This document shows positions 1 through 8,448 of a DNA stretch of 64,000 nt, piece after piece. Location: positions 744,001-808,000 of the forward strand of contig JACKBQ010000002.1 of the NCBI GenBank assembly GCA_020634455.1, read 5' to 3'. The DNA comes from Ardenticatenaceae bacterium. Lineage in GTDB: Bacteria; Chloroflexota; Anaerolineae; Promineifilales; Promineifilaceae. The position numbers and the translations under genes are program-made. The notes beneath the pieces are model-generated. The model saw only the letters and a list, made by a program, of their open reading frames with translations, was not told the origin of the DNA and did no database searches. The stretch's first letter is position 1, and each line of letters begins with the position of its first letter.

Positions 1-139
1 AGGACATAGCCACCGTTTGTTTGGTCTAATAGAAAGGAACGGAAGAATCCAAAAAAGGGCGGCTTGTCTTGTGGCTTTTGCTTTATGTAAGACGTGGTTA
101 ACGGCCGTTTCCTTACCTGTATTTTTTTATGAAGCAACT

Positions 140-2281
140 TTACCCCAGCCGATTTTTGAGCTCTTGCAGCACTTTTTGGGCGGCGACGGGGATGACGGTG
201 CCGGGGCCAAAGATGGCGGCTGCGCCGTGATCGTACAGGAACTGGTAATCCTGCGCGGGGATGACGCCGCCGATGACGACCATGATGTCGGAACGGCCGT
301 ACCCTTCCAACGCCTCCACCAACTGCGGCAAGAGCGTCTTGTGCCCCGCCGCCAGCGAGCTAATCCCCACCACATGCACATCGTTTTCGATGGCTTGTTT
401 GGCGACCTCGGCCGGGGTTTGGAAGAGTGGGCCGATGTCCACATCGAAGCCGAGGTCGGCGAAGGCGGTGGCCACCACTTTGGCGCCACGATCGTGGCCG
501 TCCTGGCCGATTTTGGCCACCATGATGCGCGGGCGGCGGCCCTCTTGCTGCTCAAATTCGTCGGCCATGCGGCGCACGGTTTCAATCTCCATTTTCTCTC
601 CAAATTCGCTGCTGTAAACGCCACCAATTGAGCGAATAGTCGCTTTGTGCCGACCCCAGACCTGCTCCAGCGCGCCGGAAATCTCGCCCAGGCTGGCGCG
701 GGCGCGGGCGGCGACGACGGCCAGCTCCAGTAAATTCCCTTCGCTAGATTCAGCGGCGGCGGTGAGGGCGTTGAGGGCTTTTGTCACTGCGGCGTCGTCG
801 CGTCCTGCTCTCAGTTCTGCTAAACGGGCGATTTGGGCTTGGCGAACGGCCGTATTGTCCACCTCCAAAATATCAATCGGGTCTTCCTGGTCGAGCCGGT
901 ACTTGTTCACGCCCACGATGGTTTCCTGGCCGGAGTCAATGAGCGCCTGGCGGCGGGCGGCCGCTTCCTCGATGCGCATCTTGGGGAGGCCGGTTTCCAG
1001 CGCCTTGGCCATGCCGCCCAATTCCTCTACTTCCTGAATGTGCGTCCAGGCGCGATGAGCCAATTCGTGGGTGAGCGTTTCGACCAAATAGGAACCGGCC
1101 CACGGATCTACGGTGCGGGTGATGCCGGTTTCATGTTGCAAATAAAGCTGGGTGTTGCGGGCGATCCGGGCGGAGAAGTCGGTGGGCAGGGCGATCGCTT
1201 CGTCCAGGGCGTTGGTGTGCAGCGATTGGGTGCCGCCGAACGCCGCCGCCATCGCTTCCAGGCAGGTGCGGGCGACGTTGTTGAATGGGTCTTGCTCCGT
1301 CAGGCTCCAGCCGGAGGTTTGGCTGTGGGTGCGCAGGGCCATCGACTTTTCGTTTTGCGGCTTAAACTGCTTGACGATTTTGGCCCATAGCAGCCGCGCG
1401 GCGCGCATTTTGGCAATCTCCATGAACACATTCATGCCAATCGCCCAGAAAAAGGAGATGCGCGGGGCGAAGTCGTCGATGTTCATCCCGGCGGCGAGTC
1501 CCGCGCGCAAATATTCCAGGCCGTCGGCCAGGGTGTAAGCCAGCTCGATGTCGGCGGTGGCCCCGGCTTCCTGCATGTGGTAGCCGGAGACGCTGATGGC
1601 GTTGAATTTGGGCATCTCGCGGGCGGTGTAGGCGAAGATGTCGCCGACGATGCGCATGGAGGGGGCGGGCGGGTAGATGTAGGTGTTGCGCACCATGTAC
1701 TCTTTGAGGATGTCGTTTTGGATGGTGCCGGTGAGCTGGTCGTGCTTTACGCCCTGCTCCTCGGCGGCGACGATGTAGAAGGCCATGATGGGCAGGACCG
1801 CGCCGTTCATCGTCATGGAGACGGACATTTTATCCAGCGGGATGCCGTCGAACAGGATGCGCATGTCCAGAATGGAGTCAATCGCCACCCCCGCCTTGCC
1901 CACGTCGCCAACGACGCGCTCGTGGTCGGAGTCGTAGCCGCGGTGGGTGGCCAGGTCGAAGGCGATGGAGAGGCCGCGCTGCCCGGCGGCGAGGTTGCGC
2001 CGGTAGAAGGCGTTGCTCTCTTCGGCGGTGCTGAACCCGGCGTACTGGCGTACGGTCCACGGCCGTACGGCGTACATGGCGGGGTAGGGGCCGCGCAAAT
2101 AGGGTGGAATGCCTGCGACGAAGTCGAGGTGTTCCATGTTTTGCAGATCGCGTGGGGTGTAGAACGGCCGTACCTCGATTTGCTCTAAGGTTTGCCAGGT
2201 GGGGGTGGGAGATACGGCCGTATTCTCACCTGATTTGTTTGGCGATTTGTACTCAATTTTTGTGAAATCAGGATTTTTCAT
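140..2281 (-). CDS. mcmA: Methylmalonyl-CoA mutase, large (catalytic) subunit
   Basis: A 713-residue protein that interconverts methylmalonyl-CoA and succinyl-CoA using adenosylcobalamin, in propionate and branched-chain metabolism. The N-terminal two thirds carry the substrate-binding TIM barrel, with the family stretches SIAFDLATHRGYDSD and RTHSQTSGWSLTEQDP. The C-terminal cobalamin domain has the base-off motif DGHDRG near residue 596, including the axial His, so this is the catalytic subunit. Length is normal for the family. The start lacks a clear ribosome binding site. Residues 1-30 are variable and contain TAVSP encoded by an ACGGCCGT motif. The matching small subunit lies 4 kb upstream at 6354-8357, separated by an unrelated plus-strand gene, so the two are probably transcribed separately. 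No epimerase or MeaB GTPase is visible in the window. Confidence 0.96.
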   Translation of the reverse strand: MKNPDFTKIEYKSPNKSGENTAVSPTPTWQTLEQIEVRPFYTPRDLQNMEHLDFVAGIPPYLRGPYPAMYAVRPWTVRQYAGFSTAEESNAFYRRNLAAGQRGLSIAFDLATHRGYDSDHERVVGDVGKAGVAIDSILDMRILFDGIPLDKMSVSMTMNGAVLPIMAFYIVAAEEQGVKHDQLTGTIQNDILKEYMVRNTYIYPPAPSMRIVGDIFAYTAREMPKFNAISVSGYHMQEAGATADIELAYTLADGLEYLRAGLAAGMNIDDFAPRISFFWAIGMNVFMEIAKMRAARLLWAKIVKQFKPQNEKSMALRTHSQTSGWSLTEQDPFNNVARTCLEAMAAAFGGTQSLHTNALDEAIALPTDFSARIARNTQLYLQHETGITRTVDPWAGSYLVETLTHELAHRAWTHIQEVEELGGMAKALETGLPKMRIEEAAARRQALIDSGQETIVGVNKYRLDQEDPIDILEVDNTAVRQAQIARLAELRAGRDDAAVTKALNALTAAAESSEGNLLELAVVAARARASLGEISGALEQVWGRHKATIRSIGGVYSSEFGEKMEIETVRRMADEFEQQEGRRPRIMVAKIGQDGHDRGAKVVATAFADLGFDVDIGPLFQTPAEVAKQAIENDVHVVGISSLAAGHKTLLPQLVEALEGYGRSDIMVVIGGVIPAQDYQFLYDHGAAAIFGPGTVIPVAAQKVLQELKNRLG

Positions 2282-2732
2282 GAGATGATTTTAGCGTAAT
2301 CTGTTAGGACAGTAAAAGTGGATTTATACTCGTGAAAAGCCCCTATGATCAGGAAGCATGGACTATCTCCAAAGCCTTTATGATAATTTTGATTGGGAAT
2401 GATGAAAAAAAAGTTTTGCAATCTAGAAAATATTCCTTTAGACTGTTATCTAGCGATTCTCTTGACAACACCATCAAGTCAACATTTTTGAAAAATAATA
2501 GCCTGATAACTACTTGAACCAGTTCAAGTAGCTTGTCCACAATCTTTCATCGCACAACTCTCAAGCCTCAATACCAACTACATTTTGAATCGTGTGCAGT
2601 GGAAAAGTTTTCAGCAGCCTGTGTCCAATAGGGTGTTGCCGTTTTTGTGTTTCAGTTGCTCGAGCACAGATTGTTTGCGTTTGGTAGTGTGTAGGTTTTG
2701 CCAGTTAGCCTGTTTGCTTTTTGGGAGGAATT
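2282..2732. other. AT-rich intergenic region
   Basis: This 450-base stretch separates the mutase large subunit from the secreted repeat protein and is clearly more AT-rich than its neighbours. The short open frames in it overlap each other on both strands and show no family likeness, so I do not call genes. It contains one clear structure, a 22-base palindrome at 2510-2531 listed separately. A TTGACA hexamer at 2462-2467 lacks a matching -10 box. Confidence 0.5.
2510..2531. promoter_or_regulatory. 22-base palindrome, possible operator
   Basis: Two perfect 10-base arms, CTACTTGAAC and GTTCAAGTAG, flank a 2-base centre. They lie about 200 bases upstream of the secreted repeat protein. The near-zero spacer suits a dimeric DNA-binding protein better than an RNA hairpin. 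The binding protein is unknown. Confidence 0.45.
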
Positions 2733-5435
2733 ATGAGGCGATATTTTGTTGTTTCAGGTATACAGTTTAGTCTTCGAACACTTTTTTCAGCAAGCTTCAT
2801 AGTATTTTTATTATTCTTGATTCCAGCAACACGTGCTGAGATGGCTGTTCAAAATGAAGCCGTACCAGTTCTGGAGCCGAGTACCCTTTCGCTCATTCGG
2901 AATGGGTTTGCTTTGGGGGTTAATAATGATGTTTGTCCGCAGACGCATGATCCTGCCAACGAACCTACCAATGCAGCTGAATGGACTTTCAATCCTTATG
3001 TTTCATTATCCAAATGTGGCGCTAAAAACAGTAGTCCTACCGATTCATCTGGGGGTGGGGCTATGTTTAAAAATGGACCGATAAACCGATCTGGTATGGG
3101 GTATCCAGGTGTACCAGCCCAGATGTGGCAAGTTTACGACATGATTGAACTGGGGGTTCCTGTAGGTGTCGAGTTAACGCTGGAAATGACCTTGGAGTTG
3201 GTCAGTATTGGAGGTACAGATTTTACGGCCGTTATCGAAGCAAGTGATGATGGTGAAACATGGGAGCCTGTAGCCACTCTGATTGATTGGCCTCAAGAGA
3301 GTTGTGGTACCTGGCTCTTCCCACTTTATTGTGGCACAGTGACGATCACATCTGCACCTTATCTAAGATTGGTGCTAACTTCTATTTTTACAGTGCAGCT
3401 TGGTCAGAAGTGGGTAATTCACCAGCTGGATGCAACGTATGAATTACCGCCGACGCCAACCCCGACGCCAACGGCGACTGCAACAGCGACAGACGTTCCC
3501 ACCAACACACCAACGCCGACTGCGACGGCAACGGCCGTTCCAACAAACACGCCAACGCCAACCGCAACCGCAACGGCCGTACCAACCAACACACCAACCC
3601 CGACTGCCACAGCAACGGCCGTTCCCACGAACACGCCAACGCCAACCGCAACCGCAACGGCCGTACCAACCAACACGCCAACGCCAACCGCAATCGCAAC
3701 GGCCGTACCAACCAACACGCCAACCCCGACTGCCACAGCAACGGCCGTTCCCACGATCACGCCAACGCCAACCGCCACAGCAACGGCCTTACCTACCAAC
3801 ACGCCAACGCCGACTGCGACAACAACTCCCACAAACACACCGACGCCGACGGCCACAGCGACGGCCGTACCCACAAACACGCCAACGCCAACCGCCACGG
3901 CAACGGCCTTACCTACCAACACGCCAACGCCGACGGCTACAGCTACGGCCGTACCCACAAACACGCCAACCCCAACTGCGACATCAATGGCCGTTCCCAC
4001 AAACACACCAACCCCAACGGTGACGGCAACGGCCGTACCCACAAACACACCAACCCCAACGGTGACGGCAACGGCCGTACCCACAAGCACGCCAACCCCA
4101 ACTGCGACGGCAACGGCCGTACCCACAAACACGCCAACGCCGACTGCCACAGCAACGGCCGTACCCACAAACACGCCAACACCGACTGCCACAGCAACGG
4201 CCGTACCAACCATCACGACAACGCCAACCGCAACCGCAACTCCGACAAACACGCCAACCCCAACTGCGACGGCAACGGCCGTACCCACCAACACACCAAC
4301 GCCAACCGCCACAGCAACGGCCGTACCCACCAACACGCCGACGCCAACCCCAACTGCCACAGCAACGGCCGTACCCACAAACACACCAACGCCAACCGCA
4401 ACCGCAACTCCGACAAACACGCCAACCCCAACTGCGACGGCAACGGCCGTACCCACCAACACACCAACGCCGACGGCCACAGCGACGGCCGTTCCCACAA
4501 ACACGCCAACGCCAACCGCGACGCCAACATCAACAGATATGGCCATTCCCATGCCCGAATTAGGCGCAGGGTTCTACAGAGATGAGCAGGGTGGCTTGTA
4601 TCCCAGTGGCCTGAACACACCACCAACCAGCTACCTTAATGAGTTGAATACAATGGCAAACCAACTCGCACAGGAAGAGGAACTGGTTGTGCTGGGGTTG
4701 GGCATGTCTATGATGCAAAATGCGATGAGCGGCTTTACACCTTTCACAAATGCCGCAGATATTAACACGGCATTAACCGTCATAAATGGAGCCATTGGTA
4801 GCAATCAACAACGTTGGCAAAATCCAAATAGCCCAGTTTGGAATAGAGGTCTGGAACAGTTGGCAGCTGCTGATTTGGGGCCAGGAGATGTGGATGTGAT
4901 TTTATACCATAACGCTTGGAGCGGGCCATCGCTGCCTTTTCCTGAGCATCCTGAAATGGTCAAAGATTCATTCGCCATAACGATGGATATCATCGCACAA
5001 CTCTATCCCAATGTTCAAATTATCTACCTGAACTCCCGACATTATGGTGGCTGGAATCCTAACAGCAAAGCGCCAGAACCCTGGGCATATGAAGAAGGCT
5101 GGGCAGTTAAATGGCTCATTGAAGAAAGAATCAACGGGGAAATTGATACGCCTCTGCTGGCCTGGATGGCTTATCAGTGGGATTCAACATGGCCAGAATC
5201 GTACTTTGTGGCCGATGGACTACACCTGTCCAATGAGGGTAAAGCTGCCAGTGGCGCTCTTTGGGATGCCCATTTTCGGACGAGTAGTTACATTGCACCC
5301 TGGTACTTGGGGCAGCCAATCATTACGCCAACCCCAACGGCCGTTCCCACCAACTCGCCCACACCCACACCAACACCAACGGCCGTTCCTACAGGCACCG
5401 TCAAAGCACAATCCCTAAAGAACAGCAAATTGTAG
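2733..5435 (+). CDS. Secreted Pro/Thr-repeat protein with SGNH-hydrolase-like domain
   Basis: A 900-residue exported protein. I chose ATG 2733 because GGAGGA lies just upstream; an in-frame TTG at 2721 overlaps that site. Residues 1-38 form a signal peptide ending near TRAEM. Residues about 60-240 look like a beta-sandwich domain. Residues about 240-602 are some 26 units of a 14-residue repeat close to PTPTATATAVPTNT, a probable glycosylatable cell-surface linker. Residues about 605-870 resemble an SGNH esterase: GLGMS as block I, an Asn in YHNAW, and DGLHLS as the Asp-x-x-His block. A second short Pro/Thr tail follows. The GDS serine motif is altered to GMS, so activity is uncertain. Most repeat units encode TAV through ACGGCCGT. 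The substrate is unknown; cell-envelope polysaccharide deacylation is only a guess. Confidence 0.8.
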   Translation: MRRYFVVSGIQFSLRTLFSASFIVFLLFLIPATRAEMAVQNEAVPVLEPSTLSLIRNGFALGVNNDVCPQTHDPANEPTNAAEWTFNPYVSLSKCGAKNSSPTDSSGGGAMFKNGPINRSGMGYPGVPAQMWQVYDMIELGVPVGVELTLEMTLELVSIGGTDFTAVIEASDDGETWEPVATLIDWPQESCGTWLFPLYCGTVTITSAPYLRLVLTSIFTVQLGQKWVIHQLDATYELPPTPTPTPTATATATDVPTNTPTPTATATAVPTNTPTPTATATAVPTNTPTPTATATAVPTNTPTPTATATAVPTNTPTPTAIATAVPTNTPTPTATATAVPTITPTPTATATALPTNTPTPTATTTPTNTPTPTATATAVPTNTPTPTATATALPTNTPTPTATATAVPTNTPTPTATSMAVPTNTPTPTVTATAVPTNTPTPTVTATAVPTSTPTPTATATAVPTNTPTPTATATAVPTNTPTPTATATAVPTITTTPTATATPTNTPTPTATATAVPTNTPTPTATATAVPTNTPTPTPTATATAVPTNTPTPTATATPTNTPTPTATATAVPTNTPTPTATATAVPTNTPTPTATPTSTDMAIPMPELGAGFYRDEQGGLYPSGLNTPPTSYLNELNTMANQLAQEEELVVLGLGMSMMQNAMSGFTPFTNAADINTALTVINGAIGSNQQRWQNPNSPVWNRGLEQLAAADLGPGDVDVILYHNAWSGPSLPFPEHPEMVKDSFAITMDIIAQLYPNVQIIYLNSRHYGGWNPNSKAPEPWAYEEGWAVKWLIEERINGEIDTPLLAWMAYQWDSTWPESYFVADGLHLSNEGKAASGALWDAHFRTSSYIAPWYLGQPIITPTPTAVPTNSPTPTPTPTAVPTGTVKAQSLKNSKL
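3450..4540 (+). repeat. 42-bp tandem coding repeat array
   Basis: About 26 units of roughly 42 bp encode PTPTATATAVPTNT with small variations (ATALPTNT, AVPTIT, VTATAV) and a few shortened units lacking TAV. Units differ at synonymous sites, so the array is old or maintained by unequal exchange rather than freshly expanded. About 18 units contain ACGGCCGT. Confidence 0.95.
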
Positions 5436-5461
5436 CGACAATCGTCAGGGATTAATAAGCA

Positions 5462-5500
5462 AAAGAGGCAATTAGAAATCATAAAGATTGCCTCTTTTTG
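5462..5500. terminator. Bidirectional intrinsic terminator
   Basis: Perfect 11-base arms AAAGAGGCAAT (5462-5472) and ATTGCCTCTTT (5487-5497) are followed by a T run on the plus strand and preceded by an A run. They lie between the convergent ends of the repeat protein and the aldo/keto reductase, so they can end both transcripts. Confidence 0.85.
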
Positions 5501-5503
5501 TTT

Positions 5504-6361
5504 CTACATAAAGAGGGGTTCCATCTTTAATTGGCTCATTTTTTCGGTGAGGGTGGCTTGGGAAACGGCCGTATCCACCCTACTTGCCGCATCCAAAACC
5601 ATTGGCAACAAAGTCGTGTCCCCCACCGTGTTCAGGAATACACCCGGCTGGCTGAGCACCCACTGCACCGCTAAATCAATTTCGGCCTGCGTACTGAACG
5701 GTTCGTACCAGGTGGTGTGCGTTTTGGGCTTGTCGCCCCACGGCCCTTTGGACAGCGCTTTGATGGTTTGGATGGCGACATTTTTTTGCTGGCAAACGGC
5801 CGTTAACTGGGCAAAGTCGGCGGCGTACTGCGGATTTTGCATCATGGTTGGATTGTAGGGCAGCAGCACGGAATCGAAGTCGAACCGTGCCAGGCTCTTC
5901 AGGTGCATCTGGGCCACGTTGGTGCCGTGACCGGTCACGCCCAGAAAGCGGGCCAGCCCCTGTTCCCGCGCTTCGATGAACGCTTCCAGCACGCCGCCCG
6001 GCCCCATCGCTGTTTCCCACTCATCCGGCTCGACGAGGATGTGCATCTGCCACAAATCAACATGGTCGGTTTTCAACAGGTCGAGGGAGCGGTGCAGCTC
6101 TTCTTTGGCTGCCTGGTAGGTGCGTTTTTCGGTTTTGGTAGCCAGGAAAAACTGGTCGCGGTACTGTTTGAGCCAGGGGCCTAGCCGTAGCTCCGCATCG
6201 CCGTAGGAAGCGGCCGTATCAATGTGATTGACCCCGTACTCCAGCAATAAATCCAGCGTTTTGTTCGCTTCTGCCTGTGGGGTGCCCCAAAAAGCGGCCG
6301 CACCAAATAAAGTGCGGGTACTGTTGTGTCCGGTTCTGCCAAATGGTAATTTTTCAATCAT
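5504..6361 (-). CDS. Aldo/keto reductase family oxidoreductase
   Basis: A 285-residue cytoplasmic NADPH-dependent oxidoreductase of the aldo/keto reductase superfamily. Visible family features are the N-terminal LPFGRTG strand, the catalytic region GVNHIDTAASYGDAE with the Asp and Tyr of the tetrad, the Lys in FLATKT, and the His region of VDLWQMHI. I chose ATG 6361 because GGAGGA lies just upstream; an in-frame codon at 6373 would include that site. The gene overlaps the end of the mutase small subunit by 8 bases, so the two are probably translationally coupled. The substrate cannot be told from sequence. Coupling to methylmalonyl-CoA mutase suggests, but does not show, a role in the same carbon route. 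Confidence 0.88.
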   Translation of the reverse strand: MIEKLPFGRTGHNSTRTLFGAAAFWGTPQAEANKTLDLLLEYGVNHIDTAASYGDAELRLGPWLKQYRDQFFLATKTEKRTYQAAKEELHRSLDLLKTDHVDLWQMHILVEPDEWETAMGPGGVLEAFIEAREQGLARFLGVTGHGTNVAQMHLKSLARFDFDSVLLPYNPTMMQNPQYAADFAQLTAVCQQKNVAIQTIKALSKGPWGDKPKTHTTWYEPFSTQAEIDLAVQWVLSQPGVFLNTVGDTTLLPMVLDAASRVDTAVSQATLTEKMSQLKMEPLFM

Positions 6362-8357
6362 GACTTCCTCCAATTTTCTCTTGTAGCCATTGGTTAAGCG
6401 CCAGACAATCTGCGCCGAGGTAGATGAAGGCGTCTACACCAGTGGCTTTATGTGCTTCGATTTGGTCTTTGGGATAGCCCGCCAGAATGATAACGGCATT
6501 GGGTTGCTCCGCTTGAATGCCCTCCACGAGCGGCGGCACTATTTCCGGGTAGGTTTCATCGGTGGAGCAGATGACGACTGCTTTGGCTCCGGCTGCTACT
6601 GCGGCCTGGGCAGCGACTTTTGGCGAGGCAAATCCGTCGGAATCCACTATTTCAAAGCCGCCGACTTCAAAAAAGCTACGGGTAAAATCGGCGCGGGCTT
6701 TGTGCTGCCGCAGCGGCCCCATATTGGCCAGAAAGATTTGCGGGGGACGGCCGTACTTTTTAGCATATGCCGTTGCTTTTTGGCGTAATTGGACGAACGG
6801 GGCAGCGGGTTGGAACGGCCGTAACGGCTCTACCATCACTTGTTCTGCCCCAGCCAATACCGTTTCCTGCAATTGTTGAATGGTTGCCCCCGCTTGCGCT
6901 GCGGCTATGGCCAGCGCCATCTGGGTTTCTTGGGTGGCGTTGGCCAGCGCCGCTAAGGCCGATTGCGGGTCTGGCGCATCTTGCCGCGTGCGTGGAACCG
7001 CGTCCACACTCGGTTCAGGTTGCGTCAGTGGCTCCTCGCCGAGGTTGGGGTACAGATTACTGCCCACCATCACCGCTTTGCGTGTGGCCAAATCCGCTTG
7101 CCGGGCGGCGGCGGTGGCGGCAATTTGCTGCTGGAGTGCGCCTGCTTGCAACGCAGCCACGATGCCTCCCGCCGCCTCGATTTCCTGAAAAAACGCCCAG
7201 CCGCGCTGGGCCAACTCGTCGGTGAGGTACTCGACCGTGTAAGAACCGCCTGCCGGGTCTAGCAGTTTGGTGAGATTCAGTTCCTCTTGCAAGATGAGCT
7301 GTACGTTGCGGGCAATGCGGCGTGAGAACTCATTGGTTGGACGCTGCCCTGTGTCGAAGGGGGCAATTTCGATGCTGTTGGCTCCGCCAAGAGCGGCAGC
7401 AAACGCTTCGGTGGTGGCGCGCAGCAGGTTTACGTGCGGGTCTAGCTGGCTTTTGCTGGCGTTGCTGGTGCGGCCGTGAATGGTAAGCTTTTGGGCCGAT
7501 TCCCCACCGCCAAACGCGGCGATCATCTGCGACCAGACGGTGCGGGCGGCGCGCAGTTTGGCAATTTCCATGAAAAAATCGCTGCCAATGCTGAAAACGG
7601 CCGTTACCCGTCCCCCAATCTCATCTACCCTCAGCCCCCGCTTTTGCAACTGCCGAATGTGGTAAACGGCCGTTGCCAACATGATCCCTATTTGCTGCAC
7701 GGCGTGGGCCCCGGATTCCTGGTAAAGGGCGGGCATCACGGCCAGGGTGTGCAGGTGTGGCGCGTTTTGGCTGGCCCAGCGGGTGAGTACGGCCGTTTGG
7801 TCGTACAAAGCGTCTAGCGGTTGGCTGCCTTCTATCACCAGCCAGACGATGGGATCGTGCAGCAGGGCACCGTGCAGCGTGGCCAACTCATTGCCAAAAG
7901 CGGCGGCTAACTGCGCCAAAATTGGCAAACCGCTCCAAAACGGAATTAGAAGCGGCGTTTGGGCTAAATCTACATTGTGGAAGAGGGTGCCTAGATGGTT
8001 GGCGGTAAAATGTGCTTCAGGGGGCCAGAAAACGGCCGTTTGCCCATGTGCCAAATCATGCTGGAGCTGCGCATTCAGCTGCTCTGGTTGCGCCCCTTCC
8101 AGCCGCTGGGCAATGCGCCACGGCTGCGCCTGGGCAGTGGTGCCGCGCTGGTAAGGAAATTGACCCGGCACCAGGTTGGCGGCAGATGCGGTGGCATTTA
8201 GCATGGGGCTGAGGGGAATGCCTTCGTACGTTTGGAAAGTTAATTTTTCCAGCGGCTTGCCCTTGAGCGAGGCAACGGTGGCGGCGATCCACTCTTCTAC
8301 AGAGGGTGGGGTAAATTCAGTAAAAAGCGATTTTTGAGCTTGCGGATTTTCAAGCAT
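6354..8357 (-). CDS. mcmB: Methylmalonyl-CoA mutase, small (non-catalytic) subunit
   Basis: A 667-residue partner of the catalytic mutase subunit. The barrel half shares stretches such as DFFMEIAKLRAARTVWSQM and NVQLILQEELNLTKLLDPAGGSY with mutases. In the cobalamin-type domain the DGHDRG motif is replaced by NMGPLRQHKARADF, which is normal for the small subunit: it does not bind B12 and instead stabilises the heterodimer. AGGGAGA lies upstream of the start. The downstream aldo/keto reductase overlaps its stop. Several ACGGCCGT copies fall in loop-like positions, for example at about 7598, 7668 and 8033. The large subunit is 4 kb away in the same orientation, past an oppositely oriented gene, which is unusual because the two subunit genes are usually adjacent. 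Confidence 0.93.
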   Translation of the reverse strand: MLENPQAQKSLFTEFTPPSVEEWIAATVASLKGKPLEKLTFQTYEGIPLSPMLNATASAANLVPGQFPYQRGTTAQAQPWRIAQRLEGAQPEQLNAQLQHDLAHGQTAVFWPPEAHFTANHLGTLFHNVDLAQTPLLIPFWSGLPILAQLAAAFGNELATLHGALLHDPIVWLVIEGSQPLDALYDQTAVLTRWASQNAPHLHTLAVMPALYQESGAHAVQQIGIMLATAVYHIRQLQKRGLRVDEIGGRVTAVFSIGSDFFMEIAKLRAARTVWSQMIAAFGGGESAQKLTIHGRTSNASKSQLDPHVNLLRATTEAFAAALGGANSIEIAPFDTGQRPTNEFSRRIARNVQLILQEELNLTKLLDPAGGSYTVEYLTDELAQRGWAFFQEIEAAGGIVAALQAGALQQQIAATAAARQADLATRKAVMVGSNLYPNLGEEPLTQPEPSVDAVPRTRQDAPDPQSALAALANATQETQMALAIAAAQAGATIQQLQETVLAGAEQVMVEPLRPFQPAAPFVQLRQKATAYAKKYGRPPQIFLANMGPLRQHKARADFTRSFFEVGGFEIVDSDGFASPKVAAQAAVAAGAKAVVICSTDETYPEIVPPLVEGIQAEQPNAVIILAGYPKDQIEAHKATGVDAFIYLGADCLALNQWLQEKIGGSHD

Positions 8358-8448
8358 GGACGATTTCTCCCTGTGCAGCGGCCCGCGTGGGTTTGGCCGC
8401 TTCGTTAGCTATCTATTGTAGCGGATCATCGCCGGAGGCTAAAGCTGC

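Noticed and set aside
2462..2467. TTGACA as a promoter for the secreted protein
   Set aside because: No -10 hexamer lies 16-18 bases downstream; the nearest AATAAT is 26 bases away.
2332..2540. Short overlapping open frames in the AT-rich spacer
   Set aside because: They lie on both strands over the same bases, lack ribosome sites and resemble no family.
3450..4540. Possible CRISPR array
   Set aside because: Units are directly adjacent, translate to one repeat peptide and have no unique spacers.
3419..4552. Long minus-strand open frame rich in Val and Gly across the tandem repeats
   Set aside because: It is the antisense of the Pro/Thr repeat array. A repeat of 42 bases keeps all frames open, and the product has no other protein-like feature.
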